From Loktanella sp. 3ANDIMAR09 (lineage in GTDB: Bacteria > Pseudomonadota > Alphaproteobacteria > Rhodobacterales > Rhodobacteraceae), in the NCBI RefSeq assembly GCF_001420005.1, contig NZ_LJAK01000001.1, positions 124,001 through 188,000 on the forward strand: a stretch of 64,000 nucleotides of DNA, given 5' to 3'. The number at the start of each line of letters is the position of its first letter. Within the stretch, counting starts at the first letter, position 1. The position numbers and the translations under genes are program-made. Below are positions 26,100-33,996 of the stretch, one piece after another. The notes beneath the pieces were generated by a model that did no database searches, had not been told where the DNA came from, and saw only the letters and a program-made list of their open reading frames with translations.

Positions 26100-27404
26100 C
26101 TATTCTGCTGCAACCGCACCGGGGTTGTTGGGATGCGTGGTCCAGTTTGCATAGTCTTTCTGGACTTCTTTGCCGGTGCGCGGATCAATCGTGCCGGGGG
26201 TCATCGCCTCCATCGTGATGCAATCCGCGACCGGGCAGACATCAACGCAGAGGTTGCAGGCCACGCATTCGGCGTCGATCACGCTGAAGGTGCGGTCCTC
26301 TGACATGGCGATGGCCTGGTGGCTTGTGTCCTCGCAGGCGGCATAGCAACGGCCGCAAGAGATGCATTTGTCCTGGTCGATCTTTGCCTTGGCGACGTAG
26401 TTCAGGTTCAGGTACTGCCAATCGGTGACATTGGGAACGGCGCGGCCCACGAAATCGGCCGTCGAGGTATAGCCCTTTTCGTCCATCCACTGGGACAGGC
26501 CCGATTTCATTTCTGACACGATCTTGAACCCATAGGTCATGACGGCGGTGCAGACCTGGACGTTGCCGCAACCGAGCGCCATGAATTCAGCCGCATCGCG
26601 CCATGTCGACACGCCACCGATGCCCGAAATGGGCAGACCACGGGTCGCGGGATCGCGGGCGATTTCGGCCACCATGTTCATCGCGATCGGTTTCACCGCA
26701 GGGCCGCAATAGCCGCCATGCGTGCCCTTGCCGTCGATCATCGGTTCGGGTGACATCGCATCAAGGTTCACCGAGGTGATCGAGTTGATCGTGTTGATCA
26801 GGCTGACAGCATCGGCCCCGCCGTTTTTCGCCGCCTGCGCGGGTTTGCGGATATCCGTGATATTCGGCGTCAGCTTCACGATGACGGGCCGGTCATAGTA
26901 TTTCTTGCACCAGCGCACGACCATTTCGATGTATTCCGGCACCTGCCCCACGGCCGATCCCATGCCGCGTTCGGCCATCCCGTGCGGGCAGCCAAAGTTC
27001 AGCTCGATCCCGTCGGCGTTGGTTTCCTGAACCCGTGGCAGGATGTCTTTCCAGGCCTGTTCCTCGCAGGGGACCATGATCGAGGCGATCATCGCGCGGT
27101 CGGGGTAGTCAGCCTTGACCCGCGCCATTTCCTCGAGGTTGACCTCCAGCGGGCGGTCGGTGATCAGCTCGATGTTGTTGATCCCTAGCACGCGGCGGTC
27201 GGCCCCGTAGATCACGCCGTAGCGCGGGCCGTTGACGTTGACGACCGGCGGCCCCTCGGCCCCCAGCGTTTTCCACACGACACCGCCCCAGCCCGCCTCA
27301 AAGGCGCGGCGCACGTTGTATTCCTTGTCCGTGGGCGGTGCCGAGGCCAGCCAGAACGGGTTCGGGCTCTTGATGCCGAGGAAATCAGTGGTCAGGTCAG
27401 CCAT
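26100..27404 (-). CDS. preA: NAD-dependent dihydropyrimidine dehydrogenase subunit PreA
   Basis: FMN- and 4Fe-4S-containing catalytic subunit reducing uracil and thymine to the dihydro forms. It starts MADLTTDFLGIKSPNPFWLASAPPTDKEYNVRRAFEAGWGG, a dihydroorotate-dehydrogenase-like barrel, with NFGCPHGMAERGMG carrying the catalytic-loop Cys. Two ferredoxin motifs close the protein (CISCGRCYAAC and CVACNLCVDVCPV). The length is 434 residues. I chose the start at 27404 over the 33-codon longer frame, supported by AGGA upstream. It is the last gene of preT-glycosylase-preA. Confidence 0.96.
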   Translation of the reverse strand: MADLTTDFLGIKSPNPFWLASAPPTDKEYNVRRAFEAGWGGVVWKTLGAEGPPVVNVNGPRYGVIYGADRRVLGINNIELITDRPLEVNLEEMARVKADYPDRAMIASIMVPCEEQAWKDILPRVQETNADGIELNFGCPHGMAERGMGSAVGQVPEYIEMVVRWCKKYYDRPVIVKLTPNITDIRKPAQAAKNGGADAVSLINTINSITSVNLDAMSPEPMIDGKGTHGGYCGPAVKPIAMNMVAEIARDPATRGLPISGIGGVSTWRDAAEFMALGCGNVQVCTAVMTYGFKIVSEMKSGLSQWMDEKGYTSTADFVGRAVPNVTDWQYLNLNYVAKAKIDQDKCISCGRCYAACEDTSHQAIAMSEDRTFSVIDAECVACNLCVDVCPVADCITMEAMTPGTIDPRTGKEVQKDYANWTTHPNNPGAVAAE

Positions 27405-27421
27405 GGTGTGTCCTATCGTCG

Positions 27422-28201
27422 TTAAGTCTGGTGAGCAGGGCAATGGTAGGATGTGCGCCCGCCGACGGTCATCCTGGTGATCGTGCCGTTGCAGCGTGTG
27501 CAATCGGCACCATCGGTGCGGTTGTGGATCAGCCAGTCGCGGGGCAGCTGGCTGTAGTCCGCGTTCTTGTCCATCACGGCACCCATCACGTCCTGCACCG
27601 TCCGGCGCAGGGCCGCGATGCGGTCAGCAGGCAGATCACGCGCGCAGGCGTCGGGCATGATGCCGGTGCGATAGAGCGTTTCATCCGCCCAGAGGTTGCC
27701 GACACCCGCCAGTTTGCGCTGATCCAGCAGTGCGGATTTCACAGCACCCCGCGTGCCGCCGATCACATTGGCAAAGGCATTGTCTCCGATCTGCATCGCA
27801 TCGGGGCCCAGACGCTTTTGCGCGACAAACCGTTCGATGTCGGCGACCAGCTGCACGTGACCGAACTTGCGCGGGTCGCGAAACGTCAGGCGGCGACCGC
27901 CCTCGAAATTGACGGTCAATCGCGCGTAATCCGGCACGTCATCGCCTGCATCCCAGATGCGCAAACTGCCTGCCATGCCCAGATGGATGTGCAGCCAGGG
28001 CCCATCCACGGACCCCGCAAAGATGTATTTGCCGTGCCGATGCGTGCGCGTCAGCTGCGTGCCGATGAACCGGTCCAGCTGATCTGGTGTCGGCAGGTCC
28101 ACATGCGACACCTCGCCGATCGTGAACCCCGCGATCGTGCGGTGCAGACAGTGGTCCGCGATCCGGCGACGCGCGGCATCAGCTTCGGGCAGTTCAGGCA
28201 T
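27422..28201 (-). CDS. Fpg/Nei-family DNA glycosylase between preT and preA
   Basis: The 259-residue base-excision repair enzyme starts MPELPEADAARR, giving the catalytic Pro2/Glu3. The other key parts are intact: Lys in HRHGKYIF, Met in HLGMAGSLR, DPRKFG loop, helix-two-turn-helix DQRKLAGVGNLWADETLYRTGI, and the zinc-finger Arg in GGRTSYHC. The finger is CTRC...CPAH, with His as the fourth ligand instead of Cys. Its start overlaps the preT stop by 8 bases and preA follows 17 bases after its end. It could act on oxidised pyrimidines or purines; Fpg and Nei cannot be separated from sequence alone. Confidence 0.9.
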   Translation of the reverse strand: MPELPEADAARRRIADHCLHRTIAGFTIGEVSHVDLPTPDQLDRFIGTQLTRTHRHGKYIFAGSVDGPWLHIHLGMAGSLRIWDAGDDVPDYARLTVNFEGGRRLTFRDPRKFGHVQLVADIERFVAQKRLGPDAMQIGDNAFANVIGGTRGAVKSALLDQRKLAGVGNLWADETLYRTGIMPDACARDLPADRIAALRRTVQDVMGAVMDKNADYSQLPRDWLIHNRTDGADCTRCNGTITRMTVGGRTSYHCPAHQT

Positions 28202-29546
28202 CGCGGACCAAGGCGCTGTGAATGTCCATCGCCGCATCGCGCCCTTGGGCGACGGCCGTCACGGTCAGATCATCGCCACCCTGTGCACAATCGCCCCCCG
28301 CCCAGACGCCCATCCGCGTGGTTCGCCCGGCGCCCGTCACCTTGATCTTGCGATCCTCGATCATCAGGCCACCGTCTGTGGTCAAGGTCTGGCCGATGGC
28401 GCGGAACACCTGGTCGGCGGGAATGCGGATGATCTCGCCCGTGCCTTTCAGGCCGGTGCCATCGTCTGCGGTATATTCCAGCGCGATTTCACCATCGTGG
28501 ATCGCATGCGGCTGGACGTTGAACATGATCCGCACACCGTGGCTGGCGGCCAGATCCTGCTCATAGCGGCTGGCCCCCATCCGGTCGCGGTCGCGGCGAT
28601 AGGCAATGGTCACGGCCTCTGCCCCCAGCAGCTTGGATTGCACGGCCGCATCCACGGCCGTCATACCGCCGCCGATGACGACGACATGACGACCGACGGG
28701 CAGTTGTGTCAGGTCGGTCGCCTGCCGCAAGTCAGCGATGAAACTGACCGCATCCGTCACGCTGTCGCTGTCGTCGCCCTCTGCGCCAAGCGCATTCACA
28801 CCGCCCAGCCCAACGCCCAAGAACACGGCATCAAAGTCGGTGGCGAGGGTGTCCAGCGACAGATCCGCGCCCAGCGCACGACCGGTTTCCAGCGTGATCC
28901 CGCCAATCTGCATCAGCCAGGCAGCCTCGCGGGCGGCGAAATCATCGGTGCTCTTGTAGGCGGCGATCCCGTATTCGTTCAGACCACCCGGCTTGGGACG
29001 TGCGTCATACAGCGTCACGTCATGTCCCAGCATCGCCAGACGGTGCGCACAGGAAAGGCCCGCCGGACCTGCGCCGACGACGGCCACACGCTTGCCCGTT
29101 TCAGGCGCGCGGGTGAACGGATGCCCCTGCTGCGCCATCAGCGTATCGGTGGCATGGCGTTGCAGACGACCGATCTCGACCGGTTTGCCCTCGGCCAGCT
29201 CACGCACGCAGGCACCTTCGCACAGGTCTTCGGTCGGGCAGACGCGGGCGCACATGCCGCCCAGGATATTCGCGTCAAAGATCGTGCGCGCTGCGGCCTC
29301 TGGCGTGCCGGTGGAAATCTGGCGGATGAACAACGGGATATCGATGTCCGTCGGGCAGGCCGTCACGCAGGGCGCGTCATGGCAGAAATAGCAGCGGTCG
29401 GCGGCGACCAGTACCTCGTGCGGGTCAAGCGGCGCGTGCAGGTCGGCAAAGGCTTCGGCCAGCGCATCCGCGCTCAGGCGGCCTGCGGCGATTCCGGGGG
29501 CAGTAGGTGATGTCATGGCGGCCTCGGTCGTTGTCTGGATCGCCAT
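28194..29546 (-). CDS. preT: NAD-dependent dihydropyrimidine dehydrogenase subunit PreT
   Basis: FAD and NAD(P)H oxidoreductase subunit, homologous to glutamate synthase small subunit, feeding electrons to PreA. The N-terminal Fe-S region has CYFCHDAPCVTACPTDIDIPLFI and GGMCARVCPTEDLCEGACVRE, followed by the FAD motif VAVVGAGPAGLSCAHRLAMLGHDV and the NAD motif VVVIGGGMTAVDAAVQSKLLGAE. The length is 450 residues; MTSPTAPG (residue 11) is an alternative start. A RutR-like box lies 22 bases upstream. It overlaps the glycosylase gene by 8 bases. Confidence 0.95.
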   Translation of the reverse strand: MAIQTTTEAAMTSPTAPGIAAGRLSADALAEAFADLHAPLDPHEVLVAADRCYFCHDAPCVTACPTDIDIPLFIRQISTGTPEAAARTIFDANILGGMCARVCPTEDLCEGACVRELAEGKPVEIGRLQRHATDTLMAQQGHPFTRAPETGKRVAVVGAGPAGLSCAHRLAMLGHDVTLYDARPKPGGLNEYGIAAYKSTDDFAAREAAWLMQIGGITLETGRALGADLSLDTLATDFDAVFLGVGLGGVNALGAEGDDSDSVTDAVSFIADLRQATDLTQLPVGRHVVVIGGGMTAVDAAVQSKLLGAEAVTIAYRRDRDRMGASRYEQDLAASHGVRIMFNVQPHAIHDGEIALEYTADDGTGLKGTGEIIRIPADQVFRAIGQTLTTDGGLMIEDRKIKVTGAGRTTRMGVWAGGDCAQGGDDLTVTAVAQGRDAAMDIHSALVRDA

Positions 29547-29567
29547 CAGCTTTGCACGGTTTTATTT

Positions 29568-29583
29568 TTTATCAAATGGTAAA
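29568..29583. promoter_or_regulatory. Candidate RutR-type operator upstream of preT
   Basis: TTTATCAAATGGTAAA matches the RutR consensus TTGACCANNTGGTCAA at 11 of 14 defined positions and keeps dyad symmetry. It lies 22 bases upstream of preT in a locally A/T-rich stretch, in the right place for repression. Weaker than the site at 24578-24595. Confidence 0.5.
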
Positions 29584-29678
29584 TTTTAGGCAGCTTGTGA
29601 ACTTGCCCCGGCCGGCACCGTGGCACTGGCGCATCCCGATCCGATCCGCAATGATGCAGGTCCAGTGGCCAGGGACGC

Positions 29679-30158
29679 ATGTTTGATATGGACGATACGC
29701 CGATCGACGTAGATTTCGAGGACGACGAAGACGAGTTCGACCATTTTACCGATGCGCAGGACAGCGTCTGGGACAGGGTGATGGCGGACCTCGCGGCAGG
29801 CCGCGCGACGGGCAACTGGGTCTGGTTCGTCTTTCCGGTGCTGACGGGAATAGACGATGCCCCCATGGCGATGTTCTATTCCCTGCGGGACGCGGCAGAG
29901 GCCAGCGAATTTGCCCGGCATCCGGTCCTGGGTGCGCGATTGGTCACGTGCCTGCGCAGGCTGACGGAAAATGACCGCCCCTTGTCCGATACCATGGCCG
30001 ATGAAAACGCCTACAAGGTGCGCGCCTGCGCCACGTTGTTCGAAGCCGCCGTCCCGCAGGACCCGATTTATGCGCGGGCGCTGGACGATCTGTTCGGCGG
30101 GCAGCGCTGCACCAAAACGCAGCGCCTGCTGCGCGAACCACCGCCAGCGCTGTTTTGA
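29679..30158 (+). CDS. DUF1810 family protein
   Basis: A 159-residue soluble protein. After an unusual very acidic N-terminus (MFDMDDTPIDVDFEDDEDEF) it follows the DUF1810 pattern: FTDAQDSVWDRVMADLAAGRATGNWVWFVFPVL, FARHPVLGARLVTCLRRLTE, KVRACATLFEAAVPQDP, and a terminal YARALDDLFGGQRCTKTQRLL. No biochemical function is established for the family. It diverges from preT and is convergent with rnr. No partner gene is evident. The acidic leader is longer than in most relatives; a start at Met4 would not remove it. Confidence 0.85.
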   Translation: MFDMDDTPIDVDFEDDEDEFDHFTDAQDSVWDRVMADLAAGRATGNWVWFVFPVLTGIDDAPMAMFYSLRDAAEASEFARHPVLGARLVTCLRRLTENDRPLSDTMADENAYKVRACATLFEAAVPQDPIYARALDDLFGGQRCTKTQRLLREPPPALF

Positions 30159-30168
30159 TACACCTGAA

Positions 30169-30226
30169 GGGGGGCCAGCCCCCCGGCCTGCGGCCTCCCC
30201 CCCGGGATATTTCGAAAACAGCGAAG
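30169..30226 (+). repeat. Dispersed intergenic element, GGGATATTT subtype
   Basis: GGGGGG-CCAG-CCCCCC hairpin, then GGCCTGCGGCC, CCCCCCCGGGATATTTCG and AACAGCGAAG. It lies between the convergent DUF1810 and rnr genes, 10 bases past the DUF1810 stop. The 3' part is the most diverged of this subtype. Confidence 0.65.
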
Positions 30227-30228
30227 TG

Positions 30229-32478
30229 TTAGCGCTTCGCCTTGCGGATGCGGGACACCTTGCGTGCGGTCTTGGCCGCTTTGGCCTTGGCGGGGCCGAC
30301 GCGGCGTTTGCCCGGTTTGCCGCGCCCCTTTGACGGGCCACGCGGCAGGGTCGCGCCATCCAGTTCGATCAGGTCGGCAAGCAATCCACCCGTGGTCGGG
30401 ACAGCTTCGGTCAGGCGGACCGTCGCGCGCTGACCCAGCCCGATCACAGTGCCGCTGTCCGATCCCATCAGCGTCTGGGTTTCCGCGTCATAGTGGAAAT
30501 ATTCCGCCCCCAGATTGCGCATGGGGATCATCGCATCCGCGCCGGTGCCATCCAGTTTCACAAAGACGCCGAATCGCGCGATCCCGGCGATACGCCCGCC
30601 GATCTCGGTCCCGACCCGGTCCGCCAGAAAGGCCGCAAGATAGCGGTCCGTGGTGTCACGCTCTGCCGTCATCGACCGGCGTTCGGTGTCCGAGATCGCC
30701 TTGGCCGTGGCGTCCAGATGTTCGATGTCCCAGGGGCTGAGCCCGTCCTTGCCCCAGCCATGTGCGGCAATCAACGCGCGGTGCACGATCAGATCGGAAT
30801 AGCGCCGGATCGGTGACGTGAAATGCGCATAGGCCCGCAGCGCGAGGCCAAAGTGGCCAAAGTTTTCTGGATGGTAATAGGCCTGCGTCATCGACCGCAG
30901 CGTGGCGATGTTGATCAGTTCAGCACTGTCTGTGCCTGCCGCGGCAGCCAGCAGGCGGTTCAACGTGGCCGTGCGCAGCACCTGCCCCTTGGCCAGCGCA
31001 AGGCCGGCGCTGTCGGCCACTTCGCGCAGGGCGTCCAGTTTTTCGGGGCTGGGTTCCTCGTGGACGCGGAACAGCAGGGGGGTCTTTTTCGCGATCAGGG
31101 TTTCGGCAGCACAGACGTTCGCCAGCACCATGAATTCCTCGATCAGGCGATGCGCATCCATGCGTTCCTTGTGGTTGACCGCCGTCACCTTGCCGTCGTC
31201 GTCCAGTTCGATCCGGCGCTCGGGCAGGTCCAGGTCCAGGGGCTGGCGCGTCTCGCGGGCGCGCCTGAGCGCATCATAGGCGTCATACAGCGGCGCGATC
31301 ACATCGTCGACCAGCGGGGCGGTCCGCGCGTCGGGGTTGCCATCGCGCGCGGCCTGCGCCTGTTCATACGACAGCGAGGCCACCGACCGCATCATGCCGC
31401 GATGGAACTGATGGCTGATCTTGGTGCCGTCCGCGTCGATATGCATCTCGACCGCAAGACAGGCGCGGTCGACGTGTTCATGCAGGGAACACAGATCACC
31501 CGATAGCGTATCGGGTAGCATCGGCACGACGCGGTCAGGGAAATAGGTGGAATTGCCGCGTTTGCGGGCCTCGACATCCAGCGCACTGCCCGGGGTGACA
31601 TAATGCGCCACATCGGCAATCGCGACCCAGATGACGAAACCATCACCGTCACGCTGCACAAGCACCGCATCGTCCCGATCGCGGGCGTCTGCCGGGTCAA
31701 TGGTCAGCAGCGGCATGTCACGCAGGTCCTTGCGTTTGCCCATCGGTGCCGGTTTCGCGGCATCGGCCTGCGCCACCACCTCGTCCGGGAAATGGTCCGG
31801 GATGCCGTGCTGGTGGATTGCGATCAGGCTGACGGCGCGTGCGCTGGTCGGGTCGCCCAGCCGGGTCAGGATGCGCGCCTTGGGCAGACCCATCCGGCCC
31901 TTGGGGCCAGTCTGTTCAGCTTCGACCAACTCGCCGTCGCGGGCACCACTGGTCGCGCCGGCGGCGATCGTCCACTGCTTGTCCGACCCCTTGTCGATGG
32001 GCATGACACGGCCGCCCTCTGACGCGGCGCGGAACACCCCGAGGATGCGTTGCGGGTTCGTCCCGATCCGGCGGATCATGCGGCCCTGATAGGCATGTGC
32101 CTCGCCCGGTGTGGCGGTCAGTCGCGCAAGCAGGCGATCACCGGGCCCGAGCGCGGGGTCAGAGGCGCGCAGCGCCAGCAGGATGACGGGCGGGTCCGTG
32201 TCCTCGGCCCATTCCAGGGGTCGCGCCAGCAGATCGCCGTCTGCATCCGGACCCGTGACCTCGATCACGCTGACGGGGGGCAGTTTGCCCGGCTCGCGGT
32301 AGCTGGACCTGCGTTTGGTCAGGGAGCCCTCGGCCTCCATCTCGCGCAGGAGCGCCTTGAGGTCGACACGCGCCGCACCCTTGATGCCAAAGGCACGGGC
32401 GATATCGCGTTTCGCGGTCTGCGTCGGATTGTCGGCCAGAAAGGCCAGCACGTCGCGTTTGGAAGGGATCTGTTTCAT
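30229..32478 (-). CDS. rnr: Ribonuclease R
   Basis: 3'-5' processive exoribonuclease. The RNB catalytic block PLLTIDPADARDRDDAVLV (with its metal-binding aspartates) is in the first half, preceded by cold-shock-like domains. A C-terminal S1 domain (GTEIGGRIAGIARFGVFVKLDGTGADAMIPMRNLG) precedes a Lys/Arg-rich tail. I choose MKQIPSKRD (32478) rather than the ATG three codons earlier. The length of 749 residues is normal. A small N-terminal helical domain (AKRDIARAFGIKGAARVDLKALLREME) resembles the RNase R HTH. Confidence 0.95.
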   Translation of the reverse strand: MKQIPSKRDVLAFLADNPTQTAKRDIARAFGIKGAARVDLKALLREMEAEGSLTKRRSSYREPGKLPPVSVIEVTGPDADGDLLARPLEWAEDTDPPVILLALRASDPALGPGDRLLARLTATPGEAHAYQGRMIRRIGTNPQRILGVFRAASEGGRVMPIDKGSDKQWTIAAGATSGARDGELVEAEQTGPKGRMGLPKARILTRLGDPTSARAVSLIAIHQHGIPDHFPDEVVAQADAAKPAPMGKRKDLRDMPLLTIDPADARDRDDAVLVQRDGDGFVIWVAIADVAHYVTPGSALDVEARKRGNSTYFPDRVVPMLPDTLSGDLCSLHEHVDRACLAVEMHIDADGTKISHQFHRGMMRSVASLSYEQAQAARDGNPDARTAPLVDDVIAPLYDAYDALRRARETRQPLDLDLPERRIELDDDGKVTAVNHKERMDAHRLIEEFMVLANVCAAETLIAKKTPLLFRVHEEPSPEKLDALREVADSAGLALAKGQVLRTATLNRLLAAAAGTDSAELINIATLRSMTQAYYHPENFGHFGLALRAYAHFTSPIRRYSDLIVHRALIAAHGWGKDGLSPWDIEHLDATAKAISDTERRSMTAERDTTDRYLAAFLADRVGTEIGGRIAGIARFGVFVKLDGTGADAMIPMRNLGAEYFHYDAETQTLMGSDSGTVIGLGQRATVRLTEAVPTTGGLLADLIELDGATLPRGPSKGRGKPGKRRVGPAKAKAAKTARKVSRIRKAKR

Positions 32479-32520
32479 GCACAGCACCTAGTGCGGCGGC
32501 CTGCCGGTTGCAAATGGCGG

Positions 32521-32566
32521 ACCGGGGCGCTGCCCCGGACCCCGGGATATTTTTGACCAGAAGAAG
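32521..32566 (+). repeat. Dispersed intergenic element, GGGATATTT subtype, antisense to both neighbours
   Basis: CCGGGGC-GCT-GCCCCGG hairpin, then ACCCCGGGATATTTTTG and ACCAGAAGAAG on the plus strand. Both flanking genes (rnr and dapE) are on the minus strand, so this copy is oriented against their transcription. It ends 3 bases before the dapE stop codon. Confidence 0.8.
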
Positions 32567-32569
32567 CCG

Positions 32570-33718
32570 TCAGGCGAAGTAGTCGCGCAGGATGCGGCCA
32601 TAGATGGCCTTGAGCGTCTGGATATCCTGCACGGGGACCTTTTCGTCGACCTGGTGCATGGTTTTGCCGACCAGGCCGAATTCGACGACGGGGCAGTGAT
32701 TTTTCACGAACCGCGCGTCCGAGGTGCCGCCGGAGGTCGACAATTCGGGCATGACCCCCAGTTCGGCCTGCACGGCCTTGCCGATCAGGTCGGACAACGG
32801 GCCGGGCGGGGTGAGGAAACTTTCGCCGCTGACCTTGATCTTCATGGTGATGGCGATGCCGGTGTCCGCCGCGACCGCATCGGCATGGGATTGCAGCCAG
32901 TCGGTCACCGATGCGCCACTGTGGTGATCGTTGAACCGGATGTTGACCGTGCCACGGCAGGACGCCGGGATCACGTTGGTTGCTGGATTGCCCGTGTCCA
33001 TCGTCACGATGGCCAGCGTCGAGGCGTCGAAATGATCGCTGCCCTGATCCAGCGGTTCGGACGCCAGCCGGTCCATCAGCCGCGCCATGGCAGGCAGCGG
33101 GTTTTTCGCCCGGTGCGGGTAGGCGGAATGGCCTTGTTCGCCGGTAAAGGTGATCCAGGCCGTCATCGAGCCGCGCCGCCCGATCTTCATCGCCTCGCCC
33201 ATGTGGTTCGGGCTGGTCGGTTCACCCACCAGGCAATCGGTCATCGCCTCGCCGTTCTGCGCCATCCAGTCCAGCAGCGCGGTGGTGCCGTCGAGCGCAT
33301 CGCCCTCTTCGTCACCGGTGATCGCAAGGATCACTGCACCGTCCGGTGGCGTGTCACGCACAAAATCACAGGCGGCAGCCGCAAAGGCCGCGACACCGGA
33401 TTTCATGTCCGTGGCACCACGTCCCCACAGAAAACCGTCCTTGATGACAGCGCCGAAGGGATCGACGCTCCAGTCATCGGGATTGCCGATGGGCACCACA
33501 TCCGTGTGCCCGTTGAACCCGAAACTGCGATTGGCCCCCTTGCGTCCCCAGCGCGCATAAAGATTGCTGACGCCACCGCGATCCACCCGCGTGCAGTCAA
33601 ATCCGGCCCCTGACAACAGATCCTCCAGCAACAGCAATGCGCCGCCCTCGGTCGGTGTCACAGATGCGCAGCGCACCAGTTGCGCTGTCAGGTCAACGGG
33701 GTCGATCGGGTCAGTCAT
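32570..33718 (-). CDS. dapE: Succinyl-diaminopimelate desuccinylase
   Basis: Zn-dependent M20 hydrolase producing LL-diaminopimelate for lysine and peptidoglycan. Motifs are [19 protein letters not shown] (first Zn ligand), [18 protein letters not shown] (bridging Asp), [22 protein letters not shown] (catalytic Glu) and [14 protein letters not shown]. The dimerisation region has [15 protein letters not shown]. The length is 382 residues and it starts at an ATG. The succinyltransferase dapD of the same pathway is about 5 kb away, also on the minus strand. Confidence 0.96.
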   Translation of the reverse strand: MTDPIDPVDLTAQLVRCASVTPTEGGALLLLEDLLSGAGFDCTRVDRGGVSNLYARWGRKGANRSFGFNGHTDVVPIGNPDDWSVDPFGAVIKDGFLWGRGATDMKSGVAAFAAAACDFVRDTPPDGAVILAITGDEEGDALDGTTALLDWMAQNGEAMTDCLVGEPTSPNHMGEAMKIGRRGSMTAWITFTGEQGHSAYPHRAKNPLPAMARLMDRLASEPLDQGSDHFDASTLAIVTMDTGNPATNVIPASCRGTVNIRFNDHHSGASVTDWLQSHADAVAADTGIAITMKIKVSGESFLTPPGPLSDLIGKAVQAELGVMPELSTSGGTSDARFVKNHCPVVEFGLVGKTMHQVDEKVPVQDIQTLKAIYGRILRDYFA

Positions 33719-33996
33719 GGCGCGCCTCTCTTGCTATGGGACATAGCGGTAGCCTGCTGTCCGTCAGGATGCAAATGCTGTGGCCAATGCGCCACGCGAA
33801 CGCAACGACGCGCGATTATTCAATGACACAGAGAAATTTGTCGTGCATCTTCAAGGGAATAAATGACCCGAGGCAGGGCAAACCCCAATGTGGGTGTGAG
33901 TGCGAGCAGGCACCACAACATATAGCGAAACACGGGACAACGATCCTGTGCAAGCGTTTGCGCTGACCCCGGGCTGTTGCGGCAAGGGGCATTTAA

